A stretch of 54,715 nt of DNA from CAZHCA01 sp964530825 (GTDB lineage Bacteria; Bacteroidota; Bacteroidia; Chitinophagales; Saprospiraceae), in the NCBI GenBank assembly GCA_964530825.1, contig CAZHCA010000029.1, positions 1 through 54,715 of the forward strand. The letters are read 5' to 3'. Below, piece after piece: positions 18,256 through 26,093 of this stretch (position 1 is the stretch's first letter; each line of letters opens with the position of its first letter). Both the position numbers and the translations under genes were made by a program. The notes under the pieces are model-generated. The model did not search any database, was not told where the DNA came from, and was given only the letters and a program-made list of their open reading frames with translations.

Positions 18256-18729
18256 TTAGCCGATTTCAATGACGCGAGGTGCTTTTGGCTTGGCTTCTTC
18301 CCGCTTGGGCAGGGTAATATTAAGCACACCGTCTTGGTAAGTCGCATTGATGCTTTCGTCATCTACCAGCGTTTGGTCCAGGCTAAAGGAGCGCTGGAAT
18401 GCGCGGTAGCTGAACTCCCGACGTGTGTAGCGACCATTCTCTTCTTCCTCTTTGTGTTCATCCTTTACTTCCGAACGGATGCTCAGTACGTTGTCTTTCA
18501 GCTCAACTTGGAAGTCCTCACGGCGCAGTCCAGGAGCTGCCAGTTCAACGACATAGGCCTCGTCCGTCTCTTTCACATTTACCGCGGGCAGGTCGCCGTT
18601 GGCAAAATTGGTACTCATAAAATCAGACATCTCACGGTTGAAAAAGTCGTCAATCATTCGACTAAAGGTCGGTGCTAATGAACTTTTTACCGGCAACATA
18701 GGACTATTGGTTTTGGTTATGAATCGCAT
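18256..18729 (-). CDS. Small heat-shock protein, Hsp20/alpha-crystallin family
   Basis: A 157-residue ATP-independent chaperone. The alpha-crystallin domain covers about 48-150: LPAVNVKETDEAYVVELAAPGL, then REDFQVELKDNVLSIRSE, and the conserved AFQRSFSLD and GVLNITLPK strands. A flexible end carries the VIEIG motif that matches the I-x-I oligomerisation tail (VIEI). The N-terminal arm has FFNREMSDFM. It binds unfolding proteins in the cytoplasm. An unusual feature is its promoter: a perfect sigma-54 element ends 30 bp upstream, with three dyads further up (18787-18854), so expression should need an AAA+ activator. Confidence 0.93.
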   Translation of the reverse strand: MRFITKTNSPMLPVKSSLAPTFSRMIDDFFNREMSDFMSTNFANGDLPAVNVKETDEAYVVELAAPGLRREDFQVELKDNVLSIRSEVKDEHKEEEENGRYTRREFSYRAFQRSFSLDQTLVDDESINATYQDGVLNITLPKREEAKPKAPRVIEIG

Positions 18730-18758
18730 GATTTTGATTTTTTGTTCACCCCATTACC

Positions 18759-18774
18759 TGCAAATGCAGTGCCA
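18759..18774 (-). promoter_or_regulatory. Sigma-54 promoter of hsp20
   Basis: On the minus strand this reads TGGCAC-TGCAT-TTGCA, an exact match to the TGGCAC-N5-TTGCW consensus with GG and GC separated by ten bases. The predicted transcript starts near 18748, about 19 bases before the hsp20 start codon. Confidence 0.75.
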
Positions 18775-18786
18775 GCTTCTTTTTCC

Positions 18787-18854
18787 TGTCAATTTGGCAC
18801 TTGTTGTTACACTTATTGTGTCGATATGGCAGTTAGCCGGTTAGCAATTTGACA
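18787..18854 (-). promoter_or_regulatory. Three dyad sites upstream of the sigma-54 promoter (putative activator sites)
   Basis: TGTCAATTTGGCA (18787-18799) and TGTCGATATGGCA (18819-18831) are 13-bp sites with half-sites TGNCA, spaced 32 bp (three helical turns). A third, inverted and weaker copy (TAGCAATTTGACA, 18842-18854) matches 10 of 13. They centre near -46, -78 and -101 from the predicted start, the normal range for enhancer-binding-protein sites. The protein that binds is not in this window. Confidence 0.55.
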
Positions 18855-18963
18855 CCTTACCATTCACTATTCACTTTAGGCGTTTGGGGCTGCTTCTGTA
18901 TCCACTCAGGCAGGATCACTGGCGGCTCTTGTCAGCATAACTTATATTGGCTAAAAAGCGCTT

Positions 18964-19917
18964 ATGCAAACTATCCTCGGCGCCGGAGGCCCTGCTGCGC
19001 ATGCAGTCGCGCAGGCGCTACCTGTCTATACCGATCAGATTCGGCTCGTCAGCCGCAATCCCCGAAAGGTGAATCCCACCGATGAATTGGCTGCAGCTGA
19101 CCTCACCAACCTGGAGGCAACCAAAAGCGTTTTAGGTGGTACAGAAGTTGCCTATCTCCTAGTCGGTTTTCCGTATTCCTACCGGCAATGGGCCCTTTAC
19201 TGGCCACCGGTTATGGACAATGCCATCGAGGCCTGCGCAGCGGAGGGGTGCAAGCTGGTCTTTCTCGATAATGTATACATGTATGCCGATGACTGCATCC
19301 CGCATATGACTGAAAATTGCCGGGTAGCACCCAGCAGCAAGAAAGGCCAGGTACGGGCTCTAGTGCTAAACCGGCTGCTAGATACCATGCGAACGGGAAG
19401 GGTAGAGGCAATCATTGCTCGTTCGGCCGATTTCTATGGACCGGAAGCTGTAACTAACAGCGTTCTGGTAGATACCGTGATCAAACCTTTATTGGCTGCT
19501 AAAACTGCAAATTGGATAGGTAATCCGAACTGCTTGCATTCGTTCACCTACACCGAAGATTTGGGAAAGGCGGTTGCCTTGCTGGGCAATACGCCTGATG
19601 CATACGGCGAGCAGTGGCACCTCCCGACGACTTCGCCTCCGCTTACGGGGCGTCAGTACATTGAGCTGATCGCTAAAACAGCCGGAGTTAAACCGCGTTT
19701 CCGCACTATAAAAAAGGGAATGCTAAATGCGCTGGGCCTTTTTACACCCGTAATGCGTGAAGTGGCGGATATGTACCACCAAAATCGCCAGGATTACTTT
19801 TTCGATAGCGGGAAATATGAAGCGCGTTTTGACTTGGTGCCCACGCCATATGAAGAGGGCATCGCCCGCACGGTCGAGGTACTGCAAAAAGTGGAAGCAG
19901 GGATTGATCGCATATAG
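18964..19917 (+). CDS. NAD-dependent epimerase/dehydratase-family protein
   Basis: A 317-residue extended/atypical SDR. The nucleotide-binding loop at the N-terminus is ILGAGGPAAHAVAQAL; the second strand ends in RLVSRNP, and AADLTN precedes the third. The active-site region reads FLDNVYMYADD, with GPEAVTNSVLVDTVIKP and SFTYTEDLGKAVALLG, as in nucleoside-diphosphate-sugar epimerase-like proteins of the NAD(P)H-binding type. The substrate is unknown. It is divergent from hsp20 (235-bp gap) and followed 62 bp later by the DinB gene on the same strand. Confidence 0.82.
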   Translation: MQTILGAGGPAAHAVAQALPVYTDQIRLVSRNPRKVNPTDELAAADLTNLEATKSVLGGTEVAYLLVGFPYSYRQWALYWPPVMDNAIEACAAEGCKLVFLDNVYMYADDCIPHMTENCRVAPSSKKGQVRALVLNRLLDTMRTGRVEAIIARSADFYGPEAVTNSVLVDTVIKPLLAAKTANWIGNPNCLHSFTYTEDLGKAVALLGNTPDAYGEQWHLPTTSPPLTGRQYIELIAKTAGVKPRFRTIKKGMLNALGLFTPVMREVADMYHQNRQDYFFDSGKYEARFDLVPTPYEEGIARTVEVLQKVEAGIDRI

Positions 19918-19979
19918 TCCAACCGGATCAATTGAATTATGTCATCCTTCGGGCAGAAGAAAATACATATTTTACTGCT

Positions 19980-20528
19980 ATGGCTAAGCAAGCAACACTA
20001 TCTAAACTAGACCACTTGGATGAGCAGTTGGATAACCTGGTCGACTTTTTGGCTGCCCATACCGATACGGCACTGCGCCATCGGCCCGCGCCGGAGGCCT
20101 GGTCGGCACTCGATACGCTGCAGCACCTGCAACGGGCCGAGTATTTTTCGCAGCAGTATGTTCGGAAGAAGTTGAGTTTCAATCCGGAGCTGCGACCGGC
20201 CGGACTTGCTACTTTTTGGCGTTCAGTACTGCTGGAGTTCTATTTTGTATCACCGCAGAAGTTTCAGGCGCCGCAGGAGGTAGCAAAAGCGTCTTTCGAT
20301 TTGGAAAAAACGCTAAAAGACATTACCGACGACTTCCGCCGCGACCGCCAGGCGCTGCGCCGCTACTTGGAGGGATTAGATGCAAGCCTATTCCGCAAGG
20401 AGATTTACAAGCATCCCTTTGCCGGCCGCCTTTCCCTGAAGGGTATGCTTCGCTTTTTTGAAGGACATATGTTGCGGCATGAAAAACAAATCAAACGGGC
20501 CCTGGTGCATGCAAAGGCGGTTGCTTAG
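19980..20528 (+). CDS. DinB-family four-helix protein
   Basis: A 182-residue protein starting at the ATG of MAKQATLSKL. It matches the DinB/DinB_2 four-helix fold: LDNLVDFLAAHTDTALRHRPAPEAWSALDTLQHLQRAEYF near the start, and a C-terminal LRFFEGHMLRHEKQIKRAL helix. The metal ligands expected are the His in LQHLQRAE (about residue 43) and the His pair in EGHMLRHEKQI. Such proteins are thiol-transferases or stress proteins of unspecified substrate. The stop codon overlaps the convergent lolD stop by 4 bp. Confidence 0.78.
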   Translation: MAKQATLSKLDHLDEQLDNLVDFLAAHTDTALRHRPAPEAWSALDTLQHLQRAEYFSQQYVRKKLSFNPELRPAGLATFWRSVLLEFYFVSPQKFQAPQEVAKASFDLEKTLKDITDDFRRDRQALRRYLEGLDASLFRKEIYKHPFAGRLSLKGMLRFFEGHMLRHEKQIKRALVHAKAVA

Positions 20529-21178
20529 CGGGCAATGCGTCCATCTTCCATGACCAGCCTGCGGTCGCTCATTTCGGCCAGGCCTTCATTGTGGGTGACA
20601 ATGACAAATGTCTGTTGAAAATCCTTGCGCAAATTAAAAAGTAATTGGTGCAACTCCTTTGAGGATTGGGAATCGAGGTTACCGCTGGGTTCATCAGCAA
20701 AGACGATAGCCGGATGATTGATTAGCGAGCGCGCTACCGCCACCCGCTGCTGTTCTCCGCCGGAAAGTTGAGTAGGTTTGTGCTGCAGCCGCTCCGAAAG
20801 ACCGAGGTAGTCGAGTAACTCCTTTGCGCGGGGCTCGGTCTCGGCCTTAGAATGGCCGCTGATGTAGGCCGGTATACATACGTTCTCCAATGCTGTAAAC
20901 TCTGGCAACAGGTGATGAAATTGAAAGATAAAGCCAATGTTTTCGTTGCGGAATAGTGATAACTTCTTACCCTTCAACTGGAAGACTTTTTCTCCGTTGA
21001 TGAGTACTTCCCCATTATCAGGACGGTCCAGGGTGCCTAGAATGTGCAATAAAGTGGATTTACCGGCCCCTGATTTTCCGACGATCGATACGACTTCGGC
21101 GGTTTCAATCTTTAAATCAATGCCCTTCAGCACGTGCAGACTGCCAAAGGACTTATGAATGTCGGTGGCCTGGATCAA
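20525..21178 (-). CDS. lolD: LolD-like ABC transporter ATP-binding protein
   Basis: A 217-residue ATPase with Walker A GKSGAGKST at residues 34-42, Q-loop IFQFHHLLPEFTALENV, signature LSGGEQQRVAVARSL and Walker B AIVFADEPSGNLD, ending with the H-loop FVIVTHNEGLA. FHHLLPEFTALENV is the pattern typical of LolD, the ATPase of the LolCDE complex that releases lipoproteins from the inner membrane. No LolC/E permease gene is adjacent, which is common in Bacteroidota. A MacB-type exporter ATPase is the alternative. Confidence 0.85.
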   Translation of the reverse strand: MIQATDIHKSFGSLHVLKGIDLKIETAEVVSIVGKSGAGKSTLLHILGTLDRPDNGEVLINGEKVFQLKGKKLSLFRNENIGFIFQFHHLLPEFTALENVCIPAYISGHSKAETEPRAKELLDYLGLSERLQHKPTQLSGGEQQRVAVARSLINHPAIVFADEPSGNLDSQSSKELHQLLFNLRKDFQQTFVIVTHNEGLAEMSDRRLVMEDGRIAR

Positions 21179-21409
21179 TAGTGATGTCGTTATGAGCTTC
21201 CAAAAATAGCAAACATTCTCGGACTACCTAATATTGGTAGCCACTCGCTGGGCGTGTCTTTAATTACGTGGCTATCGGCCTGTGGAATAATCACATCAAA
21301 GCATAGGCTAGGCCCATGGTTTCGGGTCCTTGTCGAAAACAGCCAAATTAAAGTTGGGAAACCCGCTTTTTTATAAAATTTACACCTCGCTTATTTTTTA
21401 TTTGCCTTA

Positions 21410-21443
21410 TTTGTGTGATTTTAAACAGGAAGTATTATCTTTA
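21410..21443 (+). promoter_or_regulatory. Possible Bacteroidota-type promoter upstream of the photolyase
   Basis: TTTG (21410-21413) and TATCTTTA (21436-21443, seven of eight to TAnnTTTG) are separated by 22 bp. Transcription would begin near 21450. Confidence 0.4.
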
Positions 21444-21532
21444 CTTCACGTTAACAATCAATTAAAGTGGGCTATCAGCTAGTAATGAACTAAGTTTTTT
21501 TATCCTTCATAATAACAGTCGGGTGATTTCTT

Positions 21533-21562
21533 AAAGAGCGGAGCAACTAGCTTCTGCTCTTT
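21533..21562 (+). terminator. Terminator-like hairpin in the photolyase leader
   Basis: AAAGAGC (21533-21539) pairs with GCTCTTT (21556-21562), with an inner AGC/GCT helix, followed by TTATTTTT. It ends 51 bases before the photolyase start codon, so it could end a short RNA beginning near 21450 or act as an attenuator. Confidence 0.5.
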
Positions 21563-21613
21563 TTATTTTTGCGAACCTCTGCGGCAGGTTGCTGTTGCTT
21601 CCTAAAAAAATCC

Positions 21614-23161
21614 ATGACGCAGTACCGCCGTCTTCGCCTAATTCTGGGCGATCAATTGAATAGCCGCCATTCCTGGTACGAACAGGTAGCGGAAGATACG
21701 CTTTACGTCATTATGGAGTGCCGCTCTGAGACGGACTACGTTGAACATCACATCCAAAAAGTGGTGGCCTTCTTCTTGGCGATGCGGCATTTTGCCGACC
21801 ATCTGCGCGCCCATGGACACGCCGTTCATTATCTACAGCTCGATGACTCGGATAACCGTCAATCCATCACCGATAATCTCGCTTGGTTGGCCGAGCATTA
21901 CCGGGCAGCGTGTATCGAATATCAACTGCCGGATGAATATCGGCTCGATAAAGCCCTGCGCGATTTTGCCGACCGAAGTGATTTGGAAGTAACAGCCGTC
22001 GACTCCGAACATTTTCTAAGCTCTCGTAGTGCCGTCGAGGAGCAGTTCAAGGGAAAAAAGCAGTACCTGCTGGAGGCCTTTTACCGCAAAATGCGGAAGC
22101 AATACAACATTCTGATGGAAGACGATGGCGATACCCCCCTGACTGGCCGCTGGAATTACGACGCCGAGAACCGCAAGAAGCTCCCCAAAGATCATGAAGT
22201 ACCGGCGCCCAAAGTATTTGCACGCCAGGTGCAGGAGGTAATAGATATGGTGAAAAATCAAGATGTCGCCACCATCGGAACGATCGATCCTGACCGGTTT
22301 ACCTATCCCGTCACCCGCGAGGAGTGTCTGTCATTACTCGATCATTTCCTGAAGGTTCGTCTGCCGTTATTTGGGACGTATCAGGATGCCATGGTCGAGC
22401 GGCACGATCTGCTCTATCACTCCAAGCTTTCTTTTACTATGAATAGTAAAATGCTCTCGCCTCTGGAAGTAGTAAAAGCGGCAGAGGACTACTGGGCCCG
22501 TCACGCTGATGAGGTGGACATTGCGCAGGTCGAGGGGTTTATCCGCCAGATCCTAGGTTGGCGCGAATACATGCGCGGCATTTATTGGGCTAAGATGCCC
22601 AAATACGCTAAGCTCAATTATTTTGAGCACGAGGCGCCCCTGCCGAAATGGTACTGGACCGGCAAGGTGAAAATGAACTGCCTGCGGCACGCCGTGGGTC
22701 AATCTCTGGAGACCGCCTACGCCCACCATATCCAGCGTCTGATGGTAACCGGAAATTTTGCGTTATTGCTGGGGGTGCATCCCGACGAGGTCGACCGCTG
22801 GTATCTGGGCATTTATATCGACGCCGTACAATGGGTAGAAATTACTAACACCCGCGGTATGAGTCAGTTTGCTGACGGCGGCATTGTGGGCACCAAACCT
22901 TATGTAAGTAGTGCTAACTACATTCACAAAATGAGTGACTATTGCAAGGGCTGCGTTTACGATCGCAAGAAGAAACACGGGGAGGGGGCTTGTCCATTCA
23001 ACAGCTTGTACTGGGACTTTTATGACCGCCACGAAGACAAGCTTGGCAACAATCCGCGCATCGGCATGATGTATCGCACTTGGCAAAAGATGGATGCCCA
23101 GGAGCGGGAAAATATCTTGGAGCAAGCTGCCTATTACAAGGCGAACGCTGAAGAACTATAA
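21614..23161 (+). CDS. Fe-S bacterial cryptochrome/photolyase (PhrB-like, FeS-BCP)
   Basis: A 515-residue protein starting at MTQYRRLRLILGDQLN. The N-terminal domain (about 1-140) is the photolyase-type alpha/beta domain of the FeS-BCP group; the FAD-binding helical domain follows (LGWREYMRGIYW, GNFALLLGVHPDEVDRWYLG, DAVQWVEITNTRGMSQFADGG). Cys356, Cys444, Cys447 and Cys460 have the spacing of the four cluster ligands in Agrobacterium PhrB. Family members use light, FAD and a 4Fe-4S cluster, usually with a lumazine antenna, to repair (6-4) photoproducts. The gene lies alone, 134 bp before the GMC oxidoreductase gene on the same strand. Confidence 0.95.
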   Translation: MTQYRRLRLILGDQLNSRHSWYEQVAEDTLYVIMECRSETDYVEHHIQKVVAFFLAMRHFADHLRAHGHAVHYLQLDDSDNRQSITDNLAWLAEHYRAACIEYQLPDEYRLDKALRDFADRSDLEVTAVDSEHFLSSRSAVEEQFKGKKQYLLEAFYRKMRKQYNILMEDDGDTPLTGRWNYDAENRKKLPKDHEVPAPKVFARQVQEVIDMVKNQDVATIGTIDPDRFTYPVTREECLSLLDHFLKVRLPLFGTYQDAMVERHDLLYHSKLSFTMNSKMLSPLEVVKAAEDYWARHADEVDIAQVEGFIRQILGWREYMRGIYWAKMPKYAKLNYFEHEAPLPKWYWTGKVKMNCLRHAVGQSLETAYAHHIQRLMVTGNFALLLGVHPDEVDRWYLGIYIDAVQWVEITNTRGMSQFADGGIVGTKPYVSSANYIHKMSDYCKGCVYDRKKKHGEGACPFNSLYWDFYDRHEDKLGNNPRIGMMYRTWQKMDAQERENILEQAAYYKANAEEL

Positions 23162-23295
23162 GAGGAAGTATTCAGGAGCGTGCATTCTGCAAAACCAACT
23201 TTCAGATTAAATTAATCAGCAGATCGAAGGGGTATTGGGTGAAATGTTTATTTTCCCTGTTGAAAGCAACCAAATGAAGGCAAAATGCAGCATCT

Positions 23296-24831
23296 ATGAC
23301 CCATTACGATGTCATCATCATCGGTACCGGCGCCGGTGGGGGTACCCTGGTCCATAAAATAGCTCCCAGTGGCAAAAAGATTCTCCTGCTGGAGCGGGGA
23401 GATTTTCTCCCGCGCGAAAAAGAAAATTGGGATACTCGAGCTGTTTTTCTCGAAGGCCGGTACAAAGCTAAAGAGACCTGGCTCGATAAAAATGAAAAGC
23501 CCTTTCACCCGGGAATTCACTATTGGGTCGGTGGCAACACAAAAGTCTACGGTTCGGCGCTGCTGCGCATGCGTGAGCGGGATTTCGAGGAGGTGCACCA
23601 CTACGGCGGCCTTTCACCGGCCTGGCCAGTCAGCTACACTGATTTAGCTGCCTATTACCAGGAGGCCGAAGAGCTATACCATGTGCACGGACAGCGCGGC
23701 GTTGATCCCACCGAACCATTGGCCGGCCAGGCTTTTCCTTATGGACCACTTCCCCACGAACCCCGCATCCAGGAGCTGTATGATGATCTTGTCGAATTGG
23801 GTCTAAGGCCTTTTCCGCTTCCCATCGGCGTACGTACCGGAGCCGAGGAGGCAGGCGCTGCCCCAGCAATTTTAGACCGTTTTGACGGGTTTCCCGACCC
23901 TTCAGAAGCTAAAGCCGATGCCCACGTTGTAGGGATAAAACCGGCCCTACAGTACGAAAATGTAACTTTACGTACCCGGAGCTATGCAGAGCACCTGGAG
24001 ACCGATGCGACCGGTAAGCGGATCACCGCCGTCGTGGTGAAAGACAGCGAAGGCAACAAGACCTACACGGCCGACTTAGTTGTTGTCGCCTGCGGGGCGA
24101 TCAAATCATCGGCCCTGCTCCTGCGCTCGGCTAATGACCGCCACCCTAACGGCCTGGCAAACGGCTCGGATACCGTTGGCCGACACTACATGGCACATAA
24201 CAACTCAGCCTTGCTGGCCATTAGTGTCAAGCCCAATCCAACGCTTTTTGGCAAAACTTTGGGAATCAACGACTATTACTTCGGTAGCGACGACTTTAAA
24301 TTTCCCATGGGCCACATCCAGATGCTCGGAAAATCCGATGCTACAATGTATAAGGAAGATGCTCCGTTTTTTGCACCCGGATTCACCTTGGACTATCTGG
24401 CCGAACATTCCATGGATTTCTGGATGACCTCCGAAGATTTGCCCGATCCCGAGAATCGCGTAATGCTGGGAGCAAATGGTCAGATTAAACTCCGTTATAC
24501 TGAAAACAATCTGGAAGGGCACCAGCGCCTGATGAAGAAGTTACGCTGGATTCTGGAACGCGTTGGCTGTGAACCGCATATTTTACCGAACAATATTTAC
24601 CTGGGTAAAAAGATCCCCATCGCCGGAACAGCCCACCAGTGCGGGACGATCCGATTTGGAAACGACCCTAGCACTTCCGCCTTGAATCCTTTTTGCCGGG
24701 CCCACGAAGTCGAGAACCTGTACGTCGTCGACGGTAGCTTTTTTCCCTCTAGTTCGGCAGTGAATCCTGCCTTGACCATTGCTGCCCAAGCGTTGCGTGT
24801 AGGCGATCACCTGAAAGCTGAAGTCTTTTAA
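23296..24831 (+). CDS. GMC-family FAD oxidoreductase
   Basis: A 511-residue flavoenzyme. The ADP-binding motif IIIGTGAGGGTLVHKIA is at the start, with the Glu of LLLERGDFLPRE. FAD-binding continues in WVGGNTKVYGSALLRMRERDF. The C-terminal GMC block is AHQCGTIRFGNDPSTSALN ... LYVVDGSFFPSSSAVNPALTIAAQALRVGDHL, carrying the active-site His and Asn. The family oxidises sugars, alcohols or sterols. It opens a cluster with a VOC protein (5-bp gap), an SDR and a GH63 glucosidase, so a sugar or glycoside is the likely substrate. No signal peptide is seen, so it acts in the cytoplasm. Confidence 0.92.
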   Translation: MTHYDVIIIGTGAGGGTLVHKIAPSGKKILLLERGDFLPREKENWDTRAVFLEGRYKAKETWLDKNEKPFHPGIHYWVGGNTKVYGSALLRMRERDFEEVHHYGGLSPAWPVSYTDLAAYYQEAEELYHVHGQRGVDPTEPLAGQAFPYGPLPHEPRIQELYDDLVELGLRPFPLPIGVRTGAEEAGAAPAILDRFDGFPDPSEAKADAHVVGIKPALQYENVTLRTRSYAEHLETDATGKRITAVVVKDSEGNKTYTADLVVVACGAIKSSALLLRSANDRHPNGLANGSDTVGRHYMAHNNSALLAISVKPNPTLFGKTLGINDYYFGSDDFKFPMGHIQMLGKSDATMYKEDAPFFAPGFTLDYLAEHSMDFWMTSEDLPDPENRVMLGANGQIKLRYTENNLEGHQRLMKKLRWILERVGCEPHILPNNIYLGKKIPIAGTAHQCGTIRFGNDPSTSALNPFCRAHEVENLYVVDGSFFPSSSAVNPALTIAAQALRVGDHLKAEVF

Positions 24832-24836
24832 AAAAC

Positions 24837-25223
24837 ATGCTTATGATTAATCGGCCCAGCACATCCCTGGTAACTTGGTTGCTATTCTGTAGTGCTTCTA
24901 TGGCGGCCCAGCAGCCCGAAACGGTGACTTGGGTGCGTATAACGGTTAGTGATCTGGAAAAATCCATTGACTTTTACACACAAGTTTCGGGCTTTGAAAC
25001 CGAATCCTGCTGTGAGTGGTGCGGTTCCGGGGTGAAAAGCCTTGTGGCTTCCGGTAGCCCAAACCTACAGGACAAAGTAGCGCTTTTGCGCATGGGAGAG
25101 GAATTGATCGAATTCGTAGGAGCACACCAAGGGCTTTCCGTGACCAGATGGTTGGAAGGGCTGGCGCTGGTGGTACGCGACCCAGATGGTCATGCCGTAC
25201 TCTTTGTCGATTCTAACGATTGA
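24837..25223 (+). CDS. Exported VOC/glyoxalase-fold protein
   Basis: A 128-residue protein with a signal peptide (hydrophobic residues about 11-24, ending MAAQ). The VOC fold follows: VTWVRITVSDLEKSIDFYTQVSGFETES, and a C-terminal LEGLALVVRDPDGHAVLFVDS strand-turn-strand. Expected metal positions are partly absent from a single beta-alpha-beta half, so it may dimerise. A Cys-Cys-x-x-Cys cluster (ESCCEWCGSG) in the first half is unusual and could bind metal or form disulfides in the periplasm. It is 5 bp after the GMC gene and 26 bp before the SDR gene. Confidence 0.8.
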   Translation: MLMINRPSTSLVTWLLFCSASMAAQQPETVTWVRITVSDLEKSIDFYTQVSGFETESCCEWCGSGVKSLVASGSPNLQDKVALLRMGEELIEFVGAHQGLSVTRWLEGLALVVRDPDGHAVLFVDSND

Positions 25224-25249
25224 TTTATAATTTTAACCAATTAAAAACT

Positions 25250-26074
25250 ATGCGATTCCAAAAACCAAATGCAAGACTCGCTGGTCAAACCGCTATTGTT
25301 ACCGGGGCTAATTCAGGGATTGGGGCGGCCATTGCTATAGCACTGGGCAGGGATGGGGTGAATGTCATCATCAACTATATCGTCGATCCGGAAGCAGCCG
25401 AAGCGTTAGCGCACGAGATTACGAACGATGCCATTTGCGGTCAATCGATTACTTTCAAAGCCGACGTTACCAAGGAAGATCAGGTGGAAGCCATGTTCAA
25501 AACTGCTGTCGATACCTTCGGTACGGTGGATATTGTGGTGCCCAATGCTGGTATCCAACGGGACTACGCGCTACACGAGATGCCCTTAAACGAATGGCAG
25601 AAAGTGATCGATGTCAATCTGACGGGGCATTTCCTTTGCGCCCGGGAAGGGTTGCGGGAGTTTTTGCGGCGCGGCATGCGGCCGGAGGTATCGCATGCAT
25701 TGGGAAAAATCATCCATATCAGTTCGGTACACGAGGTGATACCCTGGGCAGGCCACGCCAACTATGCCGCCTCTAAAGGGGCCATTATTATGCTGATGCA
25801 AACTATTGCTCAGGGCTATGGTCCCTACAAAGTACGCTGTAATAGTATTGCGCCGGGGGCTATCAAGACCGATATCAACCGCGACGCCTGGGAAACGCCC
25901 GAGGCATTGGAAAGACTCAACTTGCTCATCCCTTACAAACGCATAGGAGAGACCGAAGATATTGGTTCGGCAGCTGTCTGGTTAGCTTCCGATGAGTCGG
26001 ACTACATCAACGGGACCACTATCCTCATCGACGGCGGCATGACCTGCTACCCAGGCTTTACAGAAAACGGATAA
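25250..26074 (+). CDS. SDR-family dehydrogenase, glucose 1-dehydrogenase-like
   Basis: A 274-residue classical SDR starting at MRFQKPNARLAG. TGANSGIG occupies residues 18-25, NAG 99-101, and the catalytic Ser159, Tyr172 and Lys176 (YAASK) are in place. The end has the GTTILIDGGMTCYPGF block of the glucose 1-dehydrogenase subgroup. Its place between a GMC oxidoreductase, a VOC protein and a GH63 glucosidase suggests oxidation of a sugar released by the glucosidase. The 19-bp gap to the next gene supports one transcript. Confidence 0.9.
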   Translation: MRFQKPNARLAGQTAIVTGANSGIGAAIAIALGRDGVNVIINYIVDPEAAEALAHEITNDAICGQSITFKADVTKEDQVEAMFKTAVDTFGTVDIVVPNAGIQRDYALHEMPLNEWQKVIDVNLTGHFLCAREGLREFLRRGMRPEVSHALGKIIHISSVHEVIPWAGHANYAASKGAIIMLMQTIAQGYGPYKVRCNSIAPGAIKTDINRDAWETPEALERLNLLIPYKRIGETEDIGSAAVWLASDESDYINGTTILIDGGMTCYPGFTENG

Positions 26075-26093
26075 CCCTAAAAACGCTATTAAT

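Larger units (their letters stand above)
21179..21613. other. Intergenic region with a possible leader RNA
   Basis: A 435-bp gap between lolD (minus) and the photolyase gene (plus). The first 200 bases show no feature. The rest holds a promoter-like pair (21410-21443) and a terminator-like hairpin (21533-21562) before the photolyase start at 21614. No coding potential is visible. Confidence 0.5.

Noticed and set aside
18849..19085. Plus-strand frame of 78 codons before the epimerase gene
   Set aside because: It overlaps the epimerase start in another frame and the hsp20 control sites; composition is not protein-like.
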